DNA from: Clostridiaceae bacterium
GTDB taxonomy: Bacteria; Bacillota; Clostridia; Saccharofermentanales; UBA5734
Reading direction: 5' to 3'
Assembly: GCA_012519875.1 (NCBI GenBank)
Contig: JAAYPL010000092.1
Coordinates: forward strand, 1 to 9,685
DNA length: 9,685 nucleotides
Position numbers and translations under genes: made by a program. Shown here piece by piece: positions 1-7,063 of the stretch. Numbering within the stretch: position 1 is the first letter of the stretch; each line of letters opens with the position of its first letter. The notes under the pieces were generated by a model that saw only the letters and a program-made list of their open reading frames with translations, was not told where the DNA came from and ran no database searches.

Positions 1-524
1 AAGACCTCTTCATCGATGACCTTCCACATGCCCGACATGGCTGCGCCGTTCAGATCGCTGGAAACTTTGGTGGTCCAGTCGCTGCCGCCGATGGCGATAT
101 AGGCAACGGCCTTTTTCTTGAATTTTCTGGGATCCGGGCCGGGTTTGCCGGCTTTTTCGGCGAGCTGTTTGGCAACGGTGTTGGTTCCGGTGTCATGAGC
201 CGGTCCGCACATACGATCCTGCAGGACATTAAAAAGTCCGGGTGCGGCTTTTTCAAAAACCGGCACAGCAAAAAGCAGGCCGTCGGCATCGAGAATCTTA
301 TCATCAATCCACTTGAAGTCGTCTTTAATGACGCAGTCACCGTTGCCGCCGGTCATCAGGCTGGTAACACAGGCTATACAGCCGGTGCAAGGCTTAAGGT
401 TCAATCTGTTGAGATTGATGAATTCGATCTCGGCGCCCTGTTCCTGAGCACCCATCAGTGCTTCCTTGACCATGGCATCGTTATTGCCGTTGATTGTTCC
501 GCAAGATATTGCCAGAATTTTCAT
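1..524 (-). CDS. NADPH-dependent FMN reductase / iron-sulfur-flavoprotein-like oxidoreductase, 3' end outside window
   Basis: Only the first 174 codons are present; the frame stays open to the window edge. The N-terminus MKILAISCG followed by GNNDAMVKEAL has the beta-strand, loop and helix arrangement of the flavodoxin-like FMN site in the NADPH-dependent FMN reductase/WrbA/ISF group. Further on, LLFAVPVFEKAAPGLFNVLQDR matches the second flavin-contacting strand and helix, normally of the form TPVY..s..G.lK.fiDR. Cysteines 46, 49, 52 and 64 lie in PCTGCIAC and GDCVIKDDF, which resembles the compact cysteine motif that holds a [4Fe-4S] cluster in archaeal and clostridial iron-sulfur flavoproteins. 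The last spacing is 11 residues, longer than the classical 4-7. The protein is probably cytosolic and transfers electrons from a nicotinamide or ferredoxin donor; the acceptor cannot be told. The ATG at 524-522 is chosen because GGAGG (535-531) lies 6 bases upstream. It is divergent from the CofE-like gene. Confidence 0.85.
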   Translation of the reverse strand, partial: MKILAISCGTINGNNDAMVKEALMGAQEQGAEIEFINLNRLNLKPCTGCIACVTSLMTGGNGDCVIKDDFKWIDDKILDADGLLFAVPVFEKAAPGLFNVLQDRMCGPAHDTGTNTVAKQLAEKAGKPGPDPRKFKKKAVAYIAIGGSDWTTKVSSDLNGAAMSGMWKVIDEEV

Positions 525-582
525 GATTAACCTCCGGGTTCTAATTGTTGTGTTTGATGAAAAACATCATGATTCTTTAATA

Positions 583-612
583 ATTATACGCTATTTCAGC
601 GGTTTTTGTCCA
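583..612 (-). promoter_or_regulatory. sigma-A-type promoter for the flavoprotein gene
   Basis: Read on the minus strand, TGGACA (612-607, five of six matches to TTGACA) is followed after 18 bases by a perfect TATAAT (588-583). Transcription would start near 576, leaving a leader of about 50 bases before the ATG at 524. This is a motif match only, but it is well placed and the surrounding DNA is AT-rich. Confidence 0.6.
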
Positions 613-659
613 TGTTCCTAATTGCTTTTTTGTTTTGGATTGAAAAGTCAGTGATCCGA

Positions 660-688
660 TTGCCAGAACGACCCATGATATATATTAT
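660..688 (+). promoter_or_regulatory. sigma-A-type promoter for the CofE-like gene
   Basis: TTGCCA (660-665) is followed after 17 bases by TATTAT (683-688); each hexamer matches the consensus at five of six positions. A perfect TATAAT also occurs at 688-693 but lacks a good -35 at the right distance. Initiation near 695 would fall past the in-frame ATG at 692, which supports the downstream ATG at 746 as the true start. Confidence 0.5.
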
Positions 689-745
689 ATAATGGTACTG
701 CTCTTTTACGGACGGGACAATTTGAGGTCAAAGGGGAAATGGATC

Positions 746-1930
746 ATGAAATATACGGGTGTCACAGCCAGAGGCATTCTTACCCCGATTTTTCAGGAGG
801 GGGACGATCTGGTGACGCTGATCGTTGACAGCCTGCTCCGTGCCGCTGAACAGGAAAACTTCCTGCTCAATGACCGGGATATCATTGGTGTCACCGAGGC
901 GGTTCTTGGACGAACTCAGGGCAATTACGCCACTTGCAGTCAGATTGCATCCGATCTTACCGGCAAACTGGGGGGCCGAACGATCGGCGTGGTTTTTCCG
1001 ATCATGAGTCGTAATCGGTTTGCCCCTTTGCTCAAAGCTGTTTCCATGTCGGCTGAAAAAGTTTATGTGCAATTTTCTTATCCTGCGGATGAGGTTGGCA
1101 ATCGACTGATCGATTGGGAACAATTTGATCAATCGGGTATCAATCCCTATTCTGACCACATGAACGAGTCGGAATTTCGTGCTATCTTTGACCAAGATGC
1201 AACACGGCATCTTTTTACGGGTGTGGACTATATTGAGCACTATAAGGAACAGGGTAATAATATCGAGGTCATTTTTTCCAATGATCCGACGCATATCCTT
1301 CGTTATACGAAAAATGTTCTCATCTGTGATGTTCACGCCCGAAACCGCACCCGGCGTCTGATTAAGCAGGCCGGTGGTGAACGGGTTTTCGGTTTGGATC
1401 AGATTCTGACCCGATCTGTTGATGGCAGCGGCTACAATCCCGAGTTCGGTCTGCTGGGATCCAACAAAGCCACTGAAGACAAGGTTAAGCTGTTTCCCCG
1501 AGATGCACAGTTGTTTGTCGACGATCTGGCCGAACAGTTGCTGCAAAGAACCGGCAAACATATCGAAGTCATGATCTACGGTGATGGTTGTTTCAAAGAT
1601 CCGATCGGTGGGATTTGGGAGTTGGCCGACCCGGTTGTTTCGCCGGCTTATACGCCGGGGTTGGAGGGGACACCCAATGAGCTTAAAATCAAATATTTTG
1701 CTGACAATGAGTTCAGCGATCTGAAAGGCGAGGAGCTGGCGCAGGCGGTCCGTGAACGTATCCGCAATAAAGATACGGATTTGGTCGGCAGCATGGCCTC
1801 ACAAGGAACCACCCCGCGCCGGATCACCGATCTGGTTGGCAGCCTTTGCGATTTGGTCAGCGGCAGTGGCGACCGAGGAACTCCGGTAGTGCTGATACAG
1901 GGTTATTTCACCAATTTTGCTACGATTTGA
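746..1930 (+). CDS. CofE-like protein (coenzyme F420-0:L-glutamate ligase family), long Bacillota-type form
   Basis: This 394-residue protein belongs to the F420 ligase (CofE/FbiB) family. In characterised members the enzyme uses GTP to add glutamate to F420-0. The N-terminal pattern P.FQEGDDLVTLIVDSL, then L.DRDIIGVTEAVLGRTQG, is the family signature (typically EGDDL followed by a D.DI.VVTqKivSk.eG segment). The C-terminal GTTPRRITDLVGSLCDLVSG and TPVVLIQG segments also fit. CofE itself is about 250 residues; the extra length here lies in the middle (DVHARNRTRRLI, GSGYNPEFGLLGSNKATED, YGDGCFKDPIGGIWELADP). From memory, that layout is typical of many Bacillota proteins annotated only by similarity. 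No other F420 gene is visible, so the real substrate is unknown. The ATG at 746 is preferred over 692 because AGGGGA precedes it by 9 bases, homology begins there, and the likely promoter overlaps 692. The 3' end overlaps the convergent NYN gene by 11 bases. Confidence 0.85.
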   Translation: MKYTGVTARGILTPIFQEGDDLVTLIVDSLLRAAEQENFLLNDRDIIGVTEAVLGRTQGNYATCSQIASDLTGKLGGRTIGVVFPIMSRNRFAPLLKAVSMSAEKVYVQFSYPADEVGNRLIDWEQFDQSGINPYSDHMNESEFRAIFDQDATRHLFTGVDYIEHYKEQGNNIEVIFSNDPTHILRYTKNVLICDVHARNRTRRLIKQAGGERVFGLDQILTRSVDGSGYNPEFGLLGSNKATEDKVKLFPRDAQLFVDDLAEQLLQRTGKHIEVMIYGDGCFKDPIGGIWELADPVVSPAYTPGLEGTPNELKIKYFADNEFSDLKGEELAQAVRERIRNKDTDLVGSMASQGTTPRRITDLVGSLCDLVSGSGDRGTPVVLIQGYFTNFATI

Positions 1931-2729
1931 CTCGAATATAGATATGCTTTGAAGAGGCATGGCCGGTCGGTCGTGCCTCGATTTCGAAACGGCCGATGGA
2001 TTTGATCATCGGGGTCAGTTTTTCAAATCCAAAATTTCGCGGATCGAAAGAGGGTTGTTTTTTTAACAACAGACTGCCGACTTCGCCCAGGTAAGCCCAC
2101 CCGTTATCATCTTCGACGTCACGGATTGTTGTGGTAATCAGCTTGACGACATCGGGGCCGATCTTGCGGAAGGTTGCTTTCTTTTTTGCCGGCTGAGCAG
2201 TTTGACGAGCGGCAACTTTCTGGCCATTGCCGGCCATATGCTGGCTGGATTCGGCCTCGGCCTCGGCCTGCATTTGTTCTTCGAGAATTTCCAGGTAAAT
2301 AAATTTATCACAGGCCGCAATGAAGGCGTTGGGCGTTTTTTGTTCGCCGATGCCATAGACTGTTTTGCCGGCCTCGCGGAGCCGGATGGCCAGGCGGGTA
2401 AAATCACTGTCGCTGGAAACAAGGCAAAACCCGTCGGCCTGTTTGGTGTAGAGTATATCCATCGCATCAATGATCAGGGCGGAATCGGTCGAGTTTTTAC
2501 CGGTCGTATAGCCGAATTGCTGGACCGGCGTGATGGCGTAGTCCAATAGCAATGGTTTCCAGCCGGCCAGGTTGGGCTTGGTCCAGTCACCGTAAATCCG
2601 CTTGATGGTCGGATTGCCGTAACGGGCAATTTCCTCCATCATTCCCTTGATGTTCTGGTGGGAAATATTGTCGGCATCGATGAGGACAGCCAGTCTGATT
2701 TCGCTAATGTTTTCTTGATAATTTTCCAC
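1920..2729 (-). CDS. NYN-domain (LabA-like PIN) putative nuclease with C-terminal LOTUS/OST-HTH domain
   Basis: The 269-residue protein has two domains. Residues about 10-150 form a NYN/PIN-like nuclease fold: LAVLIDADN (Asp18, Asp20), KNSTDSALIIDAMDIL (Asp82, Asp88) and LVSSDSDF (Asp107, Asp109) are the acidic clusters expected to bind metal and cut RNA. A low-complexity linker (about 155-190, beginning EAEAE and rich in Gln, Ala and Lys) leads to residues about 192-265, which resemble a LOTUS/OST-HTH RNA-binding domain (WAYLGEVGSLLLKKQPSFDPRNFGF, then IYIRV). This NYN-LOTUS pairing is common in bacteria, but its RNA targets are largely unknown. The start is GTG at 2729-2727, with only a weak purine stretch (AAAGAGA) upstream; no earlier ATG fits, and homology begins within about 12 residues. 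The zinc-ribbon gene lies 71 bases upstream on the same strand, so co-transcription is possible. The stop lies inside the 3' end of the convergent CofE-like gene. Confidence 0.87.
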   Translation of the reverse strand: MENYQENISEIRLAVLIDADNISHQNIKGMMEEIARYGNPTIKRIYGDWTKPNLAGWKPLLLDYAITPVQQFGYTTGKNSTDSALIIDAMDILYTKQADGFCLVSSDSDFTRLAIRLREAGKTVYGIGEQKTPNAFIAACDKFIYLEILEEQMQAEAEAESSQHMAGNGQKVAARQTAQPAKKKATFRKIGPDVVKLITTTIRDVEDDNGWAYLGEVGSLLLKKQPSFDPRNFGFEKLTPMIKSIGRFEIEARPTGHASSKHIYIRVKS

Positions 2730-2800
2730 GGGATCACGCGTCTCTTTCTAATCTAAATAATACGGACACTGGTGCAGCTGCGACCAAAACCGGCAATGGA

Positions 2801-3106
2801 TCAGGTTGTGGTGCTAAAAACCGAGCTTGTTGCCGGTGCCAAAAAATCAATGAAGTCAGGGGGGAAGACAAATTGGATCAAAAGGAAGATAATTACGCCC
2901 AGAAACACAAAAACTCCCAGCACGATCAAAAACGTCCACAGACAACCCAACGTGGCGCCTTTGACCCGGGCAGCGCGGCGGGCGCTTTTTTGCGCGGCGG
3001 TCAGCGGATGACGATTTTGGGGGTTGGGGGAGTAGAGAAAATTACCACATTTTACGCAAACATTCTTGCCGGCAGGATTGTCTGTACCGCATCTTATGCA
3101 TTTCAT
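2801..3106 (-). CDS. small zinc-ribbon protein with one transmembrane segment
   Basis: This is a 101-residue protein of unknown function. Residues 3-20 hold two CxxC knuckles (Cys3/Cys6 and Cys17/Cys20, in CIRCG and CVKCG), a short zinc ribbon like those opening many zinc_ribbon_2-type proteins. A basic stretch (KSARRAARVKG, about 40-50) then precedes one strongly hydrophobic segment (about 54-80). The tail is short and rich in Ser and Thr. The positive-inside rule predicts a cytosolic zinc ribbon and an outside C-terminus. There is no signal peptidase site, so it is an anchored protein. The start at 3106 is supported by GAGGAG (3122-3117), 10 bases upstream. It diverges from argS and precedes the NYN gene on the same strand. 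Confidence 0.75.
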   Translation of the reverse strand: MKCIRCGTDNPAGKNVCVKCGNFLYSPNPQNRHPLTAAQKSARRAARVKGATLGCLWTFLIVLGVFVFLGVIIFLLIQFVFPPDFIDFLAPATSSVFSTTT

Positions 3107-3139
3107 TACGGATTAACTCCTCAAGTAGACAAATAAACT

Positions 3140-3173
3140 TTCATCAATTATTCTTTATACACTATGATATCAT
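3140..3173 (+). promoter_or_regulatory. possible argS promoter with overlapping palindrome
   Basis: TATGAT (3163-3168) is a five-of-six match to the -10 box. The element 17 bases upstream, TTCATC (3140-3145), is a poor -35. A perfect 10-bp palindrome, ATGATATCAT (3164-3173), overlaps the -10 and could be an operator or chance. A transcript starting near 3175 would exclude the in-frame ATG at 3172 as the argS start. No T-box leader fits in the roughly 35 bases before the gene. Confidence 0.35.
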
Positions 3174-3197
3174 GAAAGTACAGTTTTGCAGATGTTC

Positions 3198-3203
3198 GGG
3201 GGG
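3198..3203 (+). promoter_or_regulatory. ribosome binding site fixing the argS start
   Basis: Six consecutive G residues followed by A lie 7 bases before the ATG at 3211. The alternative ATG at 3172 has no such site and would add 13 residues without family resemblance. Confidence 0.55.
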
Positions 3204-3210
3204 ACAAAAG

Positions 3211-4938
3211 ATGGATTATCGAGCATTAATCGTGCGGTGGCTGGCGGACGAAACGAATGTTTTGCCTGAACAGATTGACAGCTGGCTGGAGATTCCACCG
3301 CAACCCGAATTGGGCGATTTTGCTCTTCCGTGTTTTCAATTGGCCCGCACGTTACGCAAATCTCCCTCGGCAATAGCCAACGAGCTTGCCGAGCAGGCAT
3401 CCGTCCACTTCGATCGCAAGATCCAAGTGCAGGCTGTGGGTGGTTATTTGAATTTTTTTATTGATCGCGCCAGCTATATCAGCCATGTTGTCACTCGAAC
3501 TCTCAAAGATGGTGAACAGCTCGGTGTTTCGGATGAAGGTGAGGGCAAGACCGTCATCGTTGAATTTTCTTCGCCCAATATCGCGAAGCCTTTCCATGTC
3601 GGGCATGCATTTACGACGATCTTGGGGCATGCGCTTTATCGACTTTATGATCGACTGGGTTATCGCGTCATCCGGATGAACCACTTGGGGGACTACGGCA
3701 CGCAGTTTGGCAAACTGATCGTTGCATATCGGTTGTGGGGTGATGAGGCGGCCTTGCAGCATGAACCGATTAATGAACTTTTGCGGATTTACGTCCGTTT
3801 TCATGATGAGGCCCAAAATCGGCCTGAATTGGAAGACGAAGCGCGTCAGGCGTTCCGGAAGCTGGAAGCCGGTGAAAAAGCCGAAAAGGAACTTTGGCAG
3901 CGATTCAAGGATCTCAGTCTCAAGGAGTTCTCAGCTGTTTACCAAAGGCTGGGTGTGGCCTTTGACAATTACAACGGCGAAAGTTTTTATTCCGACCGGA
4001 TACCGGAGGTCGTTGATCTGCTGCGTCGGAAAGGTCTCCTGATCGAAAGTGAAGGCGCCCAGATTGTTCCGTTGGAGGAGTACGGCTTGCCTCCCTGTAT
4101 CGTGCTCAAATCAGACGGCACCACGATCTACGCCTCCCGTGACCTGGCGTCTGTGCTCTACCGGATTGAGCGCTATCAATTTGACAAAAACATTTACGTT
4201 GTCGGCAATCCGCAAGCGCTTCATTTCCGCCAGGTGTTTGCGGTTCTGGACAAGGCAGGAATTCCCGAAGCGAAGAATTGCATACATGTCGGATTCGGAT
4301 TGGTCAAATTTCCCGACCGCAAGTTATCAACGCGAAGCGGTGATGTGATTCTCTTATCTGACCTGCTGAACGAGAGCGTGGAGAAAACGTTGACCATTAT
4401 CCGCAATAATGCCCAAATTCGACAGACCGACATGAGTGAAGAGGAAATGCAGAGCATTGCGGAGAAAATCGGCCTGAGCGCCGTTGTTTATACTTTCCTG
4501 AAAAACAGCCGTGAGCGCGATATTATCTTTTCTTGGGATGAAATGCTGGATTTTGACGGTGACTCGGCTCCTTATGTTCAATATGCTTATGCGCGTGCCC
4601 GCAGTATTCTGCGCAAAGCGGAAGAAGCCGGCCTGCTGTCGGAACAAATCGAATTTCCGGCGGTTTTGGATCATGATGATGAATTTGCTTTGGCCAAACT
4701 GCTGGACGGTTTTACCGAGGCCATTCGCCGGGCTGTTGCCTTGAACGAACCTTATATCATGGTTCGCCAGGTGACCTCCTTGGCCAGAACATTCAATAAA
4801 TATTATAATAGTGAGTCCATTCTCGGCACGGCTGACCCGGTGGTGCGCACCGCAAGACTCCGGCTTTTGCAAGCCGTGTGCCTTGGCATTCGAATCGGAT
4901 TGGATTTGGTCGGGATTACGGCTGTCGAACGGATGTAG
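3211..4938 (+). CDS. argS: arginyl-tRNA synthetase
   Basis: This 575-residue class I aminoacyl-tRNA synthetase charges tRNA-Arg with arginine using ATP in the cytosol. The N-terminal additional domain (about 1-110) carries the family's EIPPQPELGDFALPCFQLA stretch. The HIGH signature is HVGH at residues 129-132, within SSPNIAKPFHVGH, followed by NHLGDYGTQFG. The KMSKS-equivalent is KLSTR at 371-375 (DRKLSTRSGD), a variant usual for this branch of ArgRS. The anticodon-binding DALR domain begins near PYVQYAYARARSILRK and ends with RLRLLQAVCLGIRIGLDLVGI, the standard C-terminus. The length is normal and no defect is seen. It is the first gene of a four-gene plus-strand run; the M3-like gene starts 5 bases after its stop, so the genes are surely co-transcribed. 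Confidence 0.97.
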   Translation: MDYRALIVRWLADETNVLPEQIDSWLEIPPQPELGDFALPCFQLARTLRKSPSAIANELAEQASVHFDRKIQVQAVGGYLNFFIDRASYISHVVTRTLKDGEQLGVSDEGEGKTVIVEFSSPNIAKPFHVGHAFTTILGHALYRLYDRLGYRVIRMNHLGDYGTQFGKLIVAYRLWGDEAALQHEPINELLRIYVRFHDEAQNRPELEDEARQAFRKLEAGEKAEKELWQRFKDLSLKEFSAVYQRLGVAFDNYNGESFYSDRIPEVVDLLRRKGLLIESEGAQIVPLEEYGLPPCIVLKSDGTTIYASRDLASVLYRIERYQFDKNIYVVGNPQALHFRQVFAVLDKAGIPEAKNCIHVGFGLVKFPDRKLSTRSGDVILLSDLLNESVEKTLTIIRNNAQIRQTDMSEEEMQSIAEKIGLSAVVYTFLKNSRERDIIFSWDEMLDFDGDSAPYVQYAYARARSILRKAEEAGLLSEQIEFPAVLDHDDEFALAKLLDGFTEAIRRAVALNEPYIMVRQVTSLARTFNKYYNSESILGTADPVVRTARLRLLQAVCLGIRIGLDLVGITAVERM

Positions 4939-4943
4939 TGATT

Positions 4944-6641
4944 ATGGATTCTTGGTACAACGCAGATTTTGACCGGCTCAAATATCAAAGGGTTGACTTC
5001 GAATATGTTGCCGGCGAATTACGGCGGACGCGTCTGCGTCTGCGCTTGGCTTCCACCCCCCTTGCCGCCGAGCAGGCCGTGTATGACATGCAAGCCGCCC
5101 TGCGGCTGTATCGCACTCACTCCGCTCTTGCCAGGATTCGTCATGACCTGAGGAGCGATGATCCGTATTATGCCGGTGAACAGGCTTATTACGATCAAGC
5201 CGACGCACAAATATCCTTGCAGGTGCAAAGCTTCTATACTACCTTATTGAATTCAAGGCATCGGGCCGATCTGGAGGCCAAATTCGGCCGATTGATCATC
5301 CGCAAAGCCGAGAATCTCAAAGATATCATCCGCCCCGCGGCGGTTGAGAACGTGGCAGAGGAAAATCGCTTGCAGTCGGCCTATCAGCAAATGGTCTCAA
5401 CCGCAACCGTTGTTGTTGACAGTCAGATCCTGCCATTAACCGGTTTAGGGCCGCTCCTGCAGTCACCGGACAGGATAACCCGAGCGCTTGCTCACCGTGC
5501 GGAGACTGATTGGTATCAGGATCATTCGGAAGATCTTGATGACTTGTTTGATCAATTGGTGAATGCACGATCGACACTTAGCCGTAAGGTTGGATTCCGC
5601 TCGTTTGCTGATTTGGCCTATAGGCGTCTTGAACGTTTTGATTATTCCCGGGTTGAAGTGGAAACTCTGCGCCGGTCGGTTGTTCGCTATATCGTTCCCC
5701 TGACATCGGAAATTCGCTACCTGCAACGTCGGCGCCTCGGGCTGGATCGCTTGTACTATTATGATTTGCCCTGTTATCTGCCATCCGGGAACCCACGTGT
5801 GCTTCTTCCGTTGGATCATTGGCCGGCGGCTTGCGAACAGATTCTGGCTGAGATTGCTCAGAAGCGGCTTTCTTTTTTCCAAGATCTGATCAATCGGTCG
5901 TTTTTTGATTTGGGTGTCAGAGCCAATAAAGTGCCGGGAAGCTCTTGTTCGACAATTATCAACGCCGGGTTGCCGTTTATCCTAATGAACGCTTCCGGAA
6001 CCGCCTGTGATGTCTCGACCTTATTTCATACGGCGGGGCATGCATACGGAGTTGCGCAGGGCCTAAAGGATGTAACACTTCTTGAGTATTTGCAGCCGGC
6101 ATCTGATGTCGGCGAAATCCACGCAACCGCTATGGAATATCTTAGCTACCCATATCTTGAGATGTTTTTTGGCAATGATGCATTGGATTATACGATGATG
6201 CACATGAGCGAAGTTTTGCTCATGCTCCCTTATTGGTGTATGGTTGATGAGTTTCAACATGCTGTTTACGATCGGGCAAATTTGACCGCAAGTGAACGGC
6301 GACAGATTTGGCGCGAGCTGCAGGGGATATATCAGCCCGATCTTGATTATGATCAAGAACCCTATCACGCCGAGGGCAATGCCTGGCAGAAAGACGTGCA
6401 TATCTACGTGGCACCTTTTCATTCGTTTGATTATGTTCTTTCTCACTTGGCGGCTCTGGACATCTGGCAGGTCAGCCTGAATGCGCCGGATGATGCCTGG
6501 CGCATGTATGAAAAGCTTTGTGGCCTCGGCGGCCGGGATACTTTTGCGGGGCTTCTCGAAAAATCCGATATTGCATCGCCTTTCGATCATGATACGATCA
6601 AGCGACTGGCTTATGCCGCCAGCAACTTTTTGGACTTATGA
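4944..6641 (+). CDS. M3-family oligoendopeptidase homologue with degenerate active site (probable pseudopeptidase)
   Basis: The 565-residue protein aligns end to end, from memory, with the non-PepF M3 oligoendopeptidases: an opening KYQRVDFEYV segment, SALARIRHDLRSDDPYY, helical middle, then PFILMNASGT. Active members are cytosolic zinc metallopeptidases that cut short peptides. The two zinc histidines (362, 366) and the downstream zinc glutamate (391, in GEIHATAMEY, 24 residues after the second His) are kept. The catalytic glutamate of HEAGH is Thr363 (codon ACG, 6030-6032). The substrate loop normally reading GGYCT is GSSCST (332-337). The usual PFYYIDY is PFHSFDY (491-497), losing the paired tyrosines. 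Zinc may still bind, but hydrolysis by the normal mechanism is unlikely. The frame is intact and full length, so the protein is probably made and kept for another role such as peptide binding or regulation. The ATG at 4944 lies 5 bases after argS with a weak ribosome site, suggesting coupled translation. The stop overlaps the next gene's ATG (ATGA). Confidence 0.9.
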   Translation: MDSWYNADFDRLKYQRVDFEYVAGELRRTRLRLRLASTPLAAEQAVYDMQAALRLYRTHSALARIRHDLRSDDPYYAGEQAYYDQADAQISLQVQSFYTTLLNSRHRADLEAKFGRLIIRKAENLKDIIRPAAVENVAEENRLQSAYQQMVSTATVVVDSQILPLTGLGPLLQSPDRITRALAHRAETDWYQDHSEDLDDLFDQLVNARSTLSRKVGFRSFADLAYRRLERFDYSRVEVETLRRSVVRYIVPLTSEIRYLQRRRLGLDRLYYYDLPCYLPSGNPRVLLPLDHWPAACEQILAEIAQKRLSFFQDLINRSFFDLGVRANKVPGSSCSTIINAGLPFILMNASGTACDVSTLFHTAGHAYGVAQGLKDVTLLEYLQPASDVGEIHATAMEYLSYPYLEMFFGNDALDYTMMHMSEVLLMLPYWCMVDEFQHAVYDRANLTASERRQIWRELQGIYQPDLDYDQEPYHAEGNAWQKDVHIYVAPFHSFDYVLSHLAALDIWQVSLNAPDDAWRMYEKLCGLGGRDTFAGLLEKSDIASPFDHDTIKRLAYAASNFLDL

Positions 6642-7063
6642 CCGGTCTGCCGTCGGTTTTTACAGCTGAAATGCAACAACTATTTGCCCGGTTTGGCTTT
6701 CGGCACGAATGGCCGGCATTTATCGCGTCATTTTCCCAACCCGCTGCCGCCGGCCTGCGTGCCAACACACTCAAAATTCCCGCCGGGAAGCTGTCTTCCG
6801 TCCTGCCGATTCAAGACGGGGTGATCAAGCCGGTTCCTTGGTCATCGGATGGTTTTTATCTGCCCTCCGGCTTCAGGCCGGGACGCTTGCCGGGACATTC
6901 AGCGGGTCTTTTTTACATTCAAGAGCCTAGCGCCATGTTGCCGGCGGTTGTTCTTAACGCCAAACCCGGTGAACGTATTTTGGATCTGTGCGCCGCGCCG
7001 GGCGGCAAAAGCACAAAAATAGCTGCCGATTTGCAGGGAGAGGGGCTGTTGTGGGCCAATTAA
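6638..7063 (+). CDS. 5' part of the interrupted rsmF: N-terminal domain and SAM motif I
   Basis: This is the 141-residue product expected if the TAA at 7061-7063 is obeyed. It holds the N-terminal RNA-binding domain and the SAM glycine-rich loop but ends before motif II and the catalytic cysteines, so it cannot act as a methyltransferase. Confidence 0.6.
   Translation: MTGLPSVFTAEMQQLFARFGFRHEWPAFIASFSQPAAAGLRANTLKIPAGKLSSVLPIQDGVIKPVPWSSDGFYLPSGFRPGRLPGHSAGLFYIQEPSAMLPAVVLNAKPGERILDLCAAPGGKSTKIAADLQGEGLLWAN

Noticed and set aside
195..530. Plus-strand open frame over the flavoprotein gene
   Set aside because: It is the shadow of the minus-strand flavoprotein, which has the ribosome site, promoter and family motifs.
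555..568. Small inverted repeat TGATG-AAAA-CATCA in the flavoprotein leader
   Set aside because: A 5-bp AT-rich stem is too weak to support a riboswitch or terminator call.
692..745. Upstream ATG that would lengthen the CofE-like protein by 18 residues
   Set aside because: It overlaps the likely promoter and transcription start, and the added residues do not resemble the family.
728..1561. Long minus-strand open frame (277 codons) opposite the CofE-like gene
   Set aside because: It is antisense to a clearly recognised family, has no ribosome site or family motifs, and its composition reflects the complement of the real gene.
2774..2781. Palindrome GCAGCTGC between the zinc-ribbon and NYN genes
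   Set aside because: It is eight bases only, does not extend, and has no T-run, so it is not supported as a terminator or operator.
3107..3210. T-box leader upstream of argS
   Set aside because: The divergent gap is only 104 bases, and no antitermination hairpins or T-box-like conserved segment were seen.
7061..7063. Programmed readthrough or recoding of the rsmF TAA
   Set aside because: TAA is not used for selenocysteine or pyrrolysine, no recoding structure is evident, and all the other genes here that end in view use normal stops without internal TAA codons.
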